Positions 25,895-34,461 of a stretch of DNA of 64,000 bases are shown piece after piece. How positions within the stretch are numbered: the stretch's first letter is position 1; the number at the start of each line of letters is the position of its first letter. Source of the DNA: Neomelitea salexigens DSM 19753 (GTDB lineage Bacteria; Pseudomonadota; Gammaproteobacteria; Pseudomonadales; Spongiibacteraceae); the NCBI RefSeq assembly GCF_000422345.1, contig NZ_AULP01000006.1, positions 141,220 to 205,219 of the forward strand, in the 5' to 3' direction. The notes below the pieces were generated by a model. It made no database searches. It worked only from the letters and a program-made list of their open reading frames with translations, and was not told where the DNA came from. Both the position numbers and the translations under genes were made by a program.

Positions 25895-27700
25895 ATGCCT
25901 GCTCCGCTACTCAACGAACGCGATCTCGATTTCATGCTGTACGAATTTCTGGACAGCGAGAGCATGTGTGCGCGCGAGCGTTATCGAGACCACAATCGCG
26001 AAAGCTTTGATGCCGCGATTGCCACTGCCAAGCAGGTTGCGGAAAAGTACTTCCTGCCGATTCGCGGCAAGGTCGACCGCAATGAGCCACGTTTTGAAAA
26101 TGGCCGTGTGGAAATGCTCCCCGAGATCAAACAGGCGGTCGATGCCGCTACCGAGGCAGGGTTTGTCTCGTCAACGGCTGACTACGAAGTGGGCGGGATG
26201 CAATTGCCCCTGCCCGTGGCCACGGTCGCCAATGCGTACCTTACCGCCGCAGGCAGTACGACCCTGGGGTACTTGAGCTTAACCACCGCTAACGCCAGTT
26301 TGATAGAAGCGCACGGCACGCCAGAGCAGATTGCCAAGTGGGCCGTGCCCCAGCGCAGTGGCCGCTTTGCCGGCACCATGGCAATGACGGAGCCCGGTGC
26401 GGGCTCGGGCCTGGCAGACCTCATTACCAGTGCTGAGCGCGCAGAGGACGGCAGTTACCGCATTACCGGAAATAAGATCTATATCTCTGGCGGCGATCAC
26501 GAGCTTAATGAAAATATTGTGCACCTGGTTTTGGCTAGGGTGAAGGGGGCGCCAAAGGGGACCAAAGGCATCTCGCTGTTCATTGTGCCCAAGTATCTGG
26601 TTAACGACGATGGCAGCCTGGGTGAGCAGAACGATGTGGCTTTGGCGGGACTGTTCCACAAAATGGGGGGACGCGGACAAACCTCTACATCGTTGAACTT
26701 CGGTGAGCGCGGAGGGGCGGTCGGCTATTTGGTTGGCGAGGAAAACCGCGGCCTGAGTTACATGTTCCACATGATGAACGAGGCGCGCATTATGGTGGGC
26801 ACGGGTGCCGCAACCATTGCTCTCACCGGCTTTCAATACTCACTAAACTATGCCCGCGAGCGCCCGCAGGGTCGCTTACCCTCATGCAAAGACCCGCTGT
26901 CGCCACCGGTTAATATTATTGAACACGCCGACGTACGCCGCATGTTATTGGCCCAGAAGGCCTATGCCGAGGGCGCGTTTGCCCTCTGTTTGTTTGGCGC
27001 ACAGTTGGCTGACGACCAGCACACCGCACCAACCGAAGAGCAGCGCAGTCAGGCTAAATTATTGCTCGATTTCTTGATTCCCATGATCAAAACCTGGCCC
27101 TCTGAGTACGGCCCTCAGGCCAATAGCTTGGCCATTCAGGTATTGGGAGGTGCGGGTTATATCAATGAACACCCCGTTGAAATGTTTTACCGCGATAATC
27201 GTCTGAACCCCATTCACGAGGGGACTACCGGCATTCAGTCCCTCGACCTGCTGGCACGGAAGGTACCGATGCAGGGCATGGCAGGCTACCGCTACTGTCT
27301 GGCGTTAATGAGCGAAACGGTGGCCAAGGCAAGTAATGTTAGCGGTTTGGTGGAACAGGCGGGGCAGCTTGAAGCGGCAATCCAACGGTTGGCGAAAACA
27401 ACGGAGACGCTATTGGCAGCCATGGCCGATACCGATATCGATAAAGTATTGGCTAACTCGGTTATATATCTGGAGCTGTTTGGCCATGTGGTTGTGGCCT
27501 GGTTATGGCTGAAGCAAGGGCTTGTGGCTAGCGCAGCACTGGCCGAGAGTGAGCACAGTGATGAGCAAAATTTCTACCGTGGCAAACTGCAGGCCATGCG
27601 TTATTTCTTCTCAGTGGAGCTGCCACATACTAAGCGCTGGTCGGCGCTGTTAGAGCAAGGCGAAGACAGCGCTTTTGTGATGCGTGATGAATGGTTTTAA
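25895..27700 (+). CDS. Large acyl-CoA dehydrogenase (FadE5/DmdC-like)
   Basis: A 601-residue acyl-CoA dehydrogenase of the large class with an extra C-terminal domain. It shows FAGTMAMTEPGAGSGLADLI, the FAD-binding Gly-rich region, and NPIHEGTTGIQSLDLLARKV, whose Glu is the expected catalytic base. The final ~110 residues (ELFGHVVVAWLWLKQGLVAS...) are the appended helical domain. Members act on various medium or long acyl-CoAs and on methylthio-propionyl-CoA (DmdC). It begins an operon with a MaoC hydratase and an SDR, which together could run one turn of beta-oxidation. Confidence 0.9.
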   Translation: MPAPLLNERDLDFMLYEFLDSESMCARERYRDHNRESFDAAIATAKQVAEKYFLPIRGKVDRNEPRFENGRVEMLPEIKQAVDAATEAGFVSSTADYEVGGMQLPLPVATVANAYLTAAGSTTLGYLSLTTANASLIEAHGTPEQIAKWAVPQRSGRFAGTMAMTEPGAGSGLADLITSAERAEDGSYRITGNKIYISGGDHELNENIVHLVLARVKGAPKGTKGISLFIVPKYLVNDDGSLGEQNDVALAGLFHKMGGRGQTSTSLNFGERGGAVGYLVGEENRGLSYMFHMMNEARIMVGTGAATIALTGFQYSLNYARERPQGRLPSCKDPLSPPVNIIEHADVRRMLLAQKAYAEGAFALCLFGAQLADDQHTAPTEEQRSQAKLLLDFLIPMIKTWPSEYGPQANSLAIQVLGGAGYINEHPVEMFYRDNRLNPIHEGTTGIQSLDLLARKVPMQGMAGYRYCLALMSETVAKASNVSGLVEQAGQLEAAIQRLAKTTETLLAAMADTDIDKVLANSVIYLELFGHVVVAWLWLKQGLVASAALAESEHSDEQNFYRGKLQAMRYFFSVELPHTKRWSALLEQGEDSAFVMRDEWF

Positions 27701-27725
27701 TAAGCCCAAACAATAAGGATGAAAA

Positions 27726-28187
27726 ATGGCGACAACAGTAGATAGAACGAAGGTGATGGAATACGTCGGTAGGGAGACACCGCCGACCCAGTGGCACACA
27801 GTCGATCAAGCGGCCATCAACGAATTTGCCGACTGTACGCTGGACCATCAGTTTATTCATGTTGACCCTGAGCGCGCGAAACAAACCCCCTTCGGTGGTA
27901 CGGTTGCCCATGGTTTTTTAAGCTTGTCGATGCTGTCGCATTTCGCAGAAGAGTTTATGGTGATGATCGAGGGCACCCATATGGGCTTGAATTACGGTTT
28001 TGACAAGGTTCGTTTTATCGCGCCTGTAGCCGTCGATAGCCGCATTCGCGCCCGCGCTAAGTTTATCGACATCACCGAAACCAAGCCGGGGCAATTTCGC
28101 TTCACCACTCAGGTGACAATAGAGATCGAGGGTCAGGATAAACCCGCTCTGATCGCAGAGTGGTTGACCATGCAACTAGTGGCGTAA
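27726..28187 (+). CDS. MaoC family (R)-specific enoyl-CoA hydratase-like protein
   Basis: A 153-residue hot-dog protein. FADCTLDHQFIHVDPERAKQTPFGGTVAHGFLSLSML holds, in separate parts, the hydratase-2 motif with catalytic Asp and His. It lies between the large acyl-CoA dehydrogenase and an SDR resembling the dehydrogenase part of peroxisomal multifunctional enzyme type 2, so the natural reading is hydration of a 2-enoyl-CoA to a 3-hydroxyacyl-CoA. Length and motif are normal for the family. Confidence 0.9.
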   Translation: MATTVDRTKVMEYVGRETPPTQWHTVDQAAINEFADCTLDHQFIHVDPERAKQTPFGGTVAHGFLSLSMLSHFAEEFMVMIEGTHMGLNYGFDKVRFIAPVAVDSRIRARAKFIDITETKPGQFRFTTQVTIEIEGQDKPALIAEWLTMQLVA

Positions 28188-28205
28188 ACATAAAAGGAAA
28201 TAAAA

Positions 28206-29120
28206 ATGGATGTGAGATTTGATGGTCAGGTAGCTATTGTAACGGGCGCGGGAAACGGCTTGGGGCGTAGCCACGCTCTGGCATTGGCGGCGCGTGGCGC
28301 CAAGGTTGTGGTGAATGACCTGGGCGGCGCCCGCGATGGCAGCGGCGCGTCCTCGGAGGCGGCGCGGGAAGTGGTTGCGACCATAGAAGCCAATGGCGGC
28401 GAGGCGATCGCCCACGGCGCCAATGTTGCGGTAATGGCAGAAGTTGAGGACATGGTTCGCCAGGCAATGGACAAGTGGGGGCGCGTCGATATTCTGGTAA
28501 ACAACGCCGGTATTTTGCGCGATAAAACCTTTGCCAAAATGTCGCTGGACGACTTTCGTTTAGTGATGGATGTGCACCTGATGGGCTCGGTGAATTGCAC
28601 CAAGGCGGTGTGGGACATTATGCGCGAGCAGGAATATGGCCGCATCGTGATGACTACGTCGTCGTCGGGCATGTACGGTAACTTTGGCCAGAGTAATTAC
28701 GGCGCCGCCAAGATGGCCGTGCTCGGCTTTATGAATACCCTGGGCCTTGAGGGTGCCAAGAAGAATGTGCGGGTCAATGCGCTGTCACCGACGGCGGCAA
28801 CGCGCATGACCGAAGACTTGCTACCGAAGGAAGTGCTGGATCTACTCACGCCGGAATCGGTAACGGCTGGTGCGCTGGTGCTGTGCCATGAATCTGCACC
28901 CAATCGCCATATTCTATGCGCTGGAGCCGGCGGTTATGCGAGTTCACGAATCTTTGAAACCGAAGGCGTGTTCTTGGGTGTTGAACAACAGACGCCTGAG
29001 GCAATCCTGGAAAACTGGGATGCCATTACCAGTGAAGCTGCGCAGCGGCCGCTAGAGGCGGGAAGTAAGCAAACTGAGAAATTCCTCGCCAAAGCCATGG
29101 CGGCGATGTCGGCGGATTAA
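28206..29120 (+). CDS. SDR, 17-beta-HSD4-like 3-hydroxyacyl-CoA dehydrogenase
   Basis: A 304-residue SDR close to the dehydrogenase domain of the multifunctional enzyme HSD17B4: FDGQVAIVTGAGNGLGRSHA at the start, VVVNDLGGARDGSG after the first fold, NNAGILRDKTFAKM, a catalytic Ser in TTSSSGMYGN, and YGAAKMAVLGFMN for Tyr/Lys. It would oxidise the (R)-3-hydroxyacyl-CoA made by the MaoC hydratase just upstream. It closes the three-gene operon; a GC-rich hairpin follows at 29174. Confidence 0.88.
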   Translation: MDVRFDGQVAIVTGAGNGLGRSHALALAARGAKVVVNDLGGARDGSGASSEAAREVVATIEANGGEAIAHGANVAVMAEVEDMVRQAMDKWGRVDILVNNAGILRDKTFAKMSLDDFRLVMDVHLMGSVNCTKAVWDIMREQEYGRIVMTTSSSGMYGNFGQSNYGAAKMAVLGFMNTLGLEGAKKNVRVNALSPTAATRMTEDLLPKEVLDLLTPESVTAGALVLCHESAPNRHILCAGAGGYASSRIFETEGVFLGVEQQTPEAILENWDAITSEAAQRPLEAGSKQTEKFLAKAMAAMSAD

Positions 29121-29173
29121 CAGGTCCTAGCGTTGTGGCATTAAGTCTCAGCTAGAGGGTCGGTGCTACTCAA

Positions 29174-29202
29174 ACGGGCCGGCGGAGTATGCACCGGCCC
29201 GT
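29174..29202. terminator. Hairpin between convergent genes
   Basis: ACGGGCCGG and CCGGCCCGT are perfect 9-base arms around an 11-base loop, between the SDR gene and the convergent BON gene. The following sequence (TGATATCATA) is only weakly T-rich, so its strength as a terminator is uncertain. Confidence 0.5.
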
Positions 29203-29229
29203 TGATATCATAAGTTTCGATACCGGACC

Positions 29230-29790
29230 TTAGCTATTGGTCACGTCGAGTTTATCTTCCACTTCGGAAACGTGGTCGAAGCTCTTGGCGATCTCAATGG
29301 CTAAGTCGTGTGCGGCCTCGCTTTTCACGGTGCCGCGCAGGGTCACCACACCGCGATGAGTGTCGACATTAATCTTGGTTGCCGCAATATCATCGTTGGC
29401 GGCAAACTTCATATTGATCGCCGCGGTGGTACTCAAGTCATTCCACTTGCGGGCAAAGTCATTGCTGGTTTTCTCCAGCTTGCTGCGATAGCTCCCTTCA
29501 ACATTTAAGTTGTTCTCAACCGATGTAACGCCGTCTACATTGCTCGCGAGCTGGCCAGCTAGGTCCTTTTCGATATCACTGCTCACAGTGCCTTCGAGAG
29601 TAACCTTGCCCTGGTCTACATCCGTGTCGATGTCAAAGTTATTGAGCTCGCCATTGAGCATAATTGCGGTTTCGACTTTCCCGTCGAGCCAGGCATCTTT
29701 GGTTTTGCCTTGCCAGCTGTCAGCCAGTACGGGAGTGGTTGTCAAAGCGCCCAAGGTGAGGCTGGTGATTAGCGTCTTCTTGATAGTCAT
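29230..29790 (-). CDS. BON domain periplasmic protein (OsmY-like)
   Basis: A 186-residue secreted protein with a signal peptide (cleavage after TPVLA, about residue 23) and two BON domains, roughly residues 35-105 and 110-185, each with the pattern ...DTDVDQGKVTLEGTVSS and ...VDTHRGVVTLRGTVKS. BON proteins such as OsmY bind lipid membranes and protect the envelope in osmotic stress. GGAGGT precedes the ATG. It is grouped with CsbD and DUF1328 genes on the same strand, a common stress-gene neighbourhood. Confidence 0.88.
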   Translation of the reverse strand: MTIKKTLITSLTLGALTTTPVLADSWQGKTKDAWLDGKVETAIMLNGELNNFDIDTDVDQGKVTLEGTVSSDIEKDLAGQLASNVDGVTSVENNLNVEGSYRSKLEKTSNDFARKWNDLSTTAAINMKFAANDDIAATKINVDTHRGVVTLRGTVKSEAAHDLAIEIAKSFDHVSEVEDKLDVTNS

Positions 29791-29856
29791 AGTTGACCTC
29801 CATTTCGGTTCTAATCAAATACGATGCGTGCATCGTTGCCGGGTGCGAGTCACTTG

Positions 29857-30078
29857 TCATGGACTCGGTAGTGCCGATTCACGACACTTTTTCTTTAATT
29901 CTTCAAATTGCTGTTTCGCTTCATCGCGGGCCAGGCCGTAGCGTTCTTGCAATGCACCGATAAGGCGTTCACTGCTGCCGTCCACGCTCTCTAGTTCGTC
30001 GTCGCTTAATTCAGCCCACTTCTCTTTGATGCGACCTTTCAGTTGTTTCCATTTGCCTTCAGCGATATCTCGGTTCAT
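29857..30078 (-). CDS. CsbD family stress protein
   Basis: A 73-residue hydrophilic protein. MNRDIAEGKWKQLKGRIKEK followed by WAELSDDELESVDGSSERL is the CsbD pattern. CsbD is a general stress protein of Bacillus with many proteobacterial homologues (YjbJ in E. coli); its biochemical role is unknown. CTAAGGAGA precedes the ATG. It lies between the DUF1328 and BON genes. Confidence 0.9.
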   Translation of the reverse strand: MNRDIAEGKWKQLKGRIKEKWAELSDDELESVDGSSERLIGALQERYGLARDEAKQQFEELKKKCRESALPSP

Positions 30079-30168
30079 AGCGTTCTCCTTAGGTGAACAA
30101 GGTGATGCAGTGAAGAGTTTTGGGCGAATTGCCCGGTGGATTTCTCCCGCAATGTGAGCGTCGCGGCG

Positions 30169-30345
30169 CTACATGTGGGGAGGTTTGCCGCGCAAGGCGC
30201 GCGCAAGAAGGGAGAGAAGCAATAATGCGATAAATATAAAAAACAGAATTTTGGCGATTCCAGTCGCTGCACCCGCTACACCACTAAAGCCCAAGGCGCC
30301 CGCGATCAGTGCGATAACGAGAAACATCAATGTCCAACCTAGCAT
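30169..30345 (-). CDS. DUF1328 (YtjA) small membrane protein
   Basis: A 58-residue protein starting [20 protein letters not shown], with two membrane segments separated by [11 protein letters not shown] and a basic tail. This is the DUF1328/YtjA family. The ATG at 30345 has GGAGAC upstream; longer in-frame starts lack support. Function is unknown, but it is usually seen with other stress-induced small proteins, as here. Confidence 0.88.
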   Translation of the reverse strand: MLGWTLMFLVIALIAGALGFSGVAGAATGIAKILFFIFIALLLLSLLARALRGKPPHM

Positions 30346-30590
30346 ACTGTCTCCATGTTGCTTCGTTACTGGATATGACAGCGCTAAGAAAAACAGTTCA
30401 ATATTTTTCATTAGTGCGCCTTATGGGCGCTGAGTTTGCCGATGAAAAACGGAAACAGTGAATTTTTTGCGACGTGAATATCGTCGTATTAAGTGTGTTA
30501 GAAAGGCCGCTATTCGCCGCCGCAGGCGCGCTATTTCGCGGCAGGGCATCGCTATTCATTCCACGCACATTTGCACCATTTGCAAGGCGT
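30346..30590. other. Intergenic region without visible gene
   Basis: This stretch lies between the DUF1328 gene and the terminator of the fatty acyl-CoA reductase gene. The longer reading frames in it have no homology that I recognise. It should hold the promoter of the stress genes, but I see no convincing -10/-35 pair. Confidence 0.5.
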
Positions 30591-30628
30591 AAAAAAACCG
30601 CATGGCCCGTGTGTTGAGCAATGCGGTT
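30591..30628 (-). terminator. Rho-independent terminator of the wax ester operon
   Basis: On the minus strand AACCGCAT and ATGCGGTT close a 17-base loop and are followed by a run of T (seven A on the + strand at 30591-30597). It lies 49 bases beyond the reductase stop codon. Confidence 0.75.
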
Positions 30629-30676
30629 TAGCGGTTTCACTACGGAGCGTTTGCGCGCTGCGTGATGCTGTATATG

Positions 30677-32665
30677 TTAGACGTGGATACCTTTGAGTAC
30701 CGCTGCCAAGGCGACCTGTTCTGACGAGGCTTCGGTTTTGCCTTCTTCCCCTTCGCCTTTTGCAGCGGCGGAGTCCGGGAAGGTGCGGAAGACGGTATTC
30801 ATAATAATTTCCGTTGCCTTCGGCATCACTGCATTCAGTACTTGCATACTGATGCCCAAGCCAGTGGCAATACGCTTAGGACGTTTCACAATTGCCTCGC
30901 AGATCATATCCGCTGCTTCTTCTGGCGACAGTGTCGGCACAGCGTTATAGATAGAAGTGGGGCCTATCATTGGTGTGCGTACCAGCGGCATATTGATCGT
31001 AGTGAAGGCGATATTGCGGTCGGAGAACTCTGCCGCAGCACTGCGAGAAAAAGCGTCCAAGGCCGCCTTTGACGCAGCGTATGCTGAGAAACGCGGCGAG
31101 GTGCCTACAATAACCGCAATCGACGAGATATTGATAACATGCCCGGCTTTGCGTTCCAGCATCGACGGTGCCAAGCCCATAATCAGGCGAATTGCACCGA
31201 AGTAGTTGAGCTGCATAGTGCGCTCAAAATCGTGGAAGCGATCGAAGGTCAGCTCGAGCGAGCGACGAATTGAGCGGCCGGCATTGTTCACCAGCACATC
31301 AACGTGGCCGTGGTTTTTCAGCAGCGTAGCGACCAGTTCGTCGCAGGATTCAAGGTCAGATACATCGCATGTGTAGGCGTAGCTGGTGCCGCCAAGCTCT
31401 TCAATTTCCTGCTGGGTCTCTTTCAGTTTTTCAACCGTTCGGGCGACCAGTACAACCTCTGCACCGGCTTCGGCCAGTTTAAGGGCGCTCGCTTTACCAA
31501 TACCTGATGAGGCACCGGTAATAACGATGACCTTGCCTTCAACATTGCCGCGCAGGCTGCGGTCTTTAAACAGGTCGGGGTCGAGGTTGCGTTCCCAGTA
31601 GTCCCAAATTTTGTAGGCGTAATCTTCCAGCGCGGGTAATTCAATACCGCTGCCACGCAGTGCTTTGACCGTTTCACGGTTATCAAAGCGCGTTGGCATA
31701 TTCATGAACTGCAAGCCGTCTTCAGGAATTTGATAATCTGCCAGTATCGCGCTTGTGAGGCGTTTAACCGGCGGCATGTTTTTCACCAAACCGGTTATGG
31801 AAGAGGGGATAAAGGCAAACATCCGCGAGTCGATGCGCAGCGCCATTTTCGGTGCATGGGCAGCTTTCGAGAAGATGTTGAGCACTTCACCCACTTTATG
31901 CGCGTCGGGGTTAACGAGGTGGAAGCAGCGTCCGTCGAGCTTGGGTTTGTGGGAAATATGGTCAATAGCATCGGCGACATAGTCCACCGGCACGATGTTC
32001 ATCTGGCCACCCTCAATGCCGATAATCGGGCACCATTGGGGGACACGATAACGCAGTTTCTGAATGAGCTTGAAGAAATAATAGGGGCCGTCGACCTTAT
32101 CCATCTCGCCAGTCTTGGAGTCGCCCACGACCATTGCCGGGCGGTAGATGCGATAGGGGATTTTGCATTCCTTGCGCACTAGGCCTTCAGAGACATGCTT
32201 GGTGCGGAAGTAGGCATGCTTCAGGCCCTCAGCCTCTTCGAACATGTCTTCACGGAATACGCCGCGATATAGCCCAGCAGCTGCAATAGAGCTGGCGAGA
32301 TGGAAGCAGCCGGCTTGCATTGCTTCTGCCGCGTCGATAGCGCTTTGGGTGCCTTGGATGTTAGTCACTTCCTGGCTTTCGGCATCGGCTTTTAAATCGT
32401 AGATGGCTGCCAGGTGGTAGAAGTGTTTGATTTCACCCTTCAGCTTGGCCATTTCTTTGGCACTGATGCCGAGTTTGTTTTTAGCGAGGTCGCCCCAAAC
32501 CGGGACCAGCCGGTCTTTGCTGAGGCCGGTTTTTTCCAGCAGGTCGAGATATTTTTGTTTAGAACTGCGGCGAACCAGAACGTAAATAGTGCCCTTTCTG
32601 CGCGCAAGGCGTTCGATAAGGAATCGGCCGATAAAGCCGGTGCCGCCAGTAACGAAGTAACTCAT
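30677..32665 (-). CDS. Alcohol-forming fatty acyl-CoA reductase (Marinobacter FACoAR type)
   Basis: A 662-residue fusion. The N-terminal half (to about 370) is an extended SDR of the male-sterility-2 type, with GGTGFIGRFLIERL, DGPYYFFKLIQKLRYRVPQW, and RTKHVSEG as the Tyr-lacking active region context. The C-terminal half is a classical SDR with TGASSGIGKA, NNAGRSIRRSLEL and YAASKAALDAF. Order, length and long shared phrases match the Marinobacter enzyme that reduces fatty acyl-CoA through the aldehyde to fatty alcohol. GGAGAGG precedes the ATG. It lies just after a wax ester synthase gene, the enzyme that would use its alcohol product. Confidence 0.9.
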   Translation of the reverse strand: MSYFVTGGTGFIGRFLIERLARRKGTIYVLVRRSSKQKYLDLLEKTGLSKDRLVPVWGDLAKNKLGISAKEMAKLKGEIKHFYHLAAIYDLKADAESQEVTNIQGTQSAIDAAEAMQAGCFHLASSIAAAGLYRGVFREDMFEEAEGLKHAYFRTKHVSEGLVRKECKIPYRIYRPAMVVGDSKTGEMDKVDGPYYFFKLIQKLRYRVPQWCPIIGIEGGQMNIVPVDYVADAIDHISHKPKLDGRCFHLVNPDAHKVGEVLNIFSKAAHAPKMALRIDSRMFAFIPSSITGLVKNMPPVKRLTSAILADYQIPEDGLQFMNMPTRFDNRETVKALRGSGIELPALEDYAYKIWDYWERNLDPDLFKDRSLRGNVEGKVIVITGASSGIGKASALKLAEAGAEVVLVARTVEKLKETQQEIEELGGTSYAYTCDVSDLESCDELVATLLKNHGHVDVLVNNAGRSIRRSLELTFDRFHDFERTMQLNYFGAIRLIMGLAPSMLERKAGHVINISSIAVIVGTSPRFSAYAASKAALDAFSRSAAAEFSDRNIAFTTINMPLVRTPMIGPTSIYNAVPTLSPEEAADMICEAIVKRPKRIATGLGISMQVLNAVMPKATEIIMNTVFRTFPDSAAAKGEGEEGKTEASSEQVALAAVLKGIHV

Positions 32666-32696
32666 AGTGCCTCTCCAGATGTTTTAAAAATTCTCC

Positions 32697-32729
32697 ACAG
32701 CGTTGGGCCTTAAAACGGCCCGTCGCTGT
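32697..32729 (-). other. Intercistronic hairpin between WS/DGAT and reductase genes
   Basis: ACAGCG plus GGGCC on the left pair with GGCCC plus CGCTGT on the right, making an interrupted stem in the 118-base gap between the two genes. It has no T-run in the minus direction close by, so it may be an RNA processing or stability element rather than a terminator. Confidence 0.4.
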
Positions 32730-32783
32730 TTTGCTTCCGTCAGTGAAAGCAGGGGATTTTTCTGGTTGTTTTATTCGGCCGGT

Positions 32784-34202
32784 TTAGCCAGCCGCCTTGT
32801 TATTGTGTTCGAGTAACTGCGGTGATACTGCGTTTTCGAGGTCTGCAAAGGCCTCGTGTATATAGTCACTCAATACCTCCAGTTTGGGTAGGGCGGAGCT
32901 CGCCACCAAACCAAACTGCAAACGTCCATCATAACTATATAGTGTGATATTTAAGTGGCAACCCGGAGGCAGTGCACTGATTGGGTACATCTCCTCCAGT
33001 CGCGCGCCCTTCAGGTAGAGGGGTTTCACCGGCCCGGGCACATTAGACACCAAGGTATTGCCAAGTGGGGGCAGCTTATCGTCGATGCCTAGCAGCTCAA
33101 CAAGCTGCGCCAAACTGCCAAGTAATACGGTGTAGGCCATTACCGATGCCGGGGGAACGCCGTCGACCTGGTAGCGAACATTGCGCAGGGTAAAGCCAAT
33201 TTCCCGCAAGCGCTCATAGGGGTCGGTGGTTTTGTTGGCCAGCTCAACCAATACAATGCCGATTTTATTGCCCATGCTGTTATCGCCTTGGCGACGCAGA
33301 TTTACCGGCATTTGGATGGTGATGGGTTCATCGATATCCGACTCGCAATCTTGCAGGTAGCGGTGCAAGGCGCCGTCGATACAGGTTAGGGCAATATGGT
33401 TCAGGGTGGAGCGGGTTAGGCTGCGCAGGTGGTTCACGCGCTCCATTGGCACTGCTGCGGTAGCCACCTGTCGGCCCGGAACAACCTGACCGTTAAGGGG
33501 GGTGTTGGGGTTGGCTTGATAGGGAACGGCAACCGCATTTTTCGTCAGCTTCATCGCTTCCAGCGCCAGTTGTGCACTGAGTTTCGACAAGCCTAAGGCC
33601 GAGCGAAGATAGTCGGTAGAGCGGCCGCCCAGCTTACTCAACACTTTCATTATCGACACGCTATCGGCGGCGTTTTCGAGGCGCTTCTCGGGAATCACTG
33701 ACCACATCGGCGTGGCTTTGCGCGCGCGTGAAGATTGACTCAGGCTCTTTGCGAGAATCGATGACATGGTCACGCCATCGGCATACGCATGGTGAAGCTT
33801 GGTGTAGATGGCAAAGCGTTTATCGTCGATCCCCTGGATAACATGGATCTCCCACATCGGTTGATCCCGTTCCATCTTCGGGCTATGAAGTTCACCGACC
33901 AACTCGTAGAGTGCGTCGCGAAAATCGTCACCCTCAAGTTGGTGGTAAAAAATATGGTCGTCGATATTGAAGTCGGGAGCGTCGGCCCAACTGGGTGTCG
34001 AGAATCGGCTGAACTTGACGATTTGATTAAAAGGAGGGCGAATGTCGGCATTGGTGCCAACGTATTCACGTACTGCGGTGTCGACGAAGTCCTTGCCTGC
34101 TTTCGCGGGCTTGCGGAACATCATCATGCCACCGACGTGTTTGGGGCTGGCTTCGGTTTCGGTTAAGAAGAAAGCCAAGTCCATTAGAGAGAGTTTTGCC
34201 AT
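32784..34202 (-). CDS. Wax ester synthase / diacylglycerol acyltransferase (WS/DGAT)
   Basis: A 472-residue acyltransferase that esterifies fatty alcohols (or diacylglycerol) with acyl-CoA to make storage wax esters or triacylglycerol. It begins MAKLSLMDLAFFLTETEASP and has the catalytic HHAYADG (HHxxxDG) near residue 140, a PLNG stretch in mid-protein and LVSNVPGP near residue 385, all standard for the family. The ATG at 34202 is preferred to an upstream TTG. The alcohol-forming reductase follows, so the two form a wax ester operon. Confidence 0.92.
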   Translation of the reverse strand: MAKLSLMDLAFFLTETEASPKHVGGMMMFRKPAKAGKDFVDTAVREYVGTNADIRPPFNQIVKFSRFSTPSWADAPDFNIDDHIFYHQLEGDDFRDALYELVGELHSPKMERDQPMWEIHVIQGIDDKRFAIYTKLHHAYADGVTMSSILAKSLSQSSRARKATPMWSVIPEKRLENAADSVSIMKVLSKLGGRSTDYLRSALGLSKLSAQLALEAMKLTKNAVAVPYQANPNTPLNGQVVPGRQVATAAVPMERVNHLRSLTRSTLNHIALTCIDGALHRYLQDCESDIDEPITIQMPVNLRRQGDNSMGNKIGIVLVELANKTTDPYERLREIGFTLRNVRYQVDGVPPASVMAYTVLLGSLAQLVELLGIDDKLPPLGNTLVSNVPGPVKPLYLKGARLEEMYPISALPPGCHLNITLYSYDGRLQFGLVASSALPKLEVLSDYIHEAFADLENAVSPQLLEHNNKAAG

Positions 34203-34461
34203 AGCCGCCAATACTTCCTATTGTTGTCGTAAAACATTTGTACAGGCGAGTTAATACAACTTTATTTAAATCGCTCTGGTGTGGGCTCCAAGATTGAATC
34301 CCAAAATAGTCTATGCCCTAATGGGCGATCTCGCTATTGCCGTGACTGCTCAAACCTCGTAAAAAAGGGTCAATGCTTACGCCTTACGCTAGCGCAGAAT
34401 GTCGGCGCTGAACAGGGCGGCTAGTAGGATAATTATTCAATAATGACCACACAGACTATTT

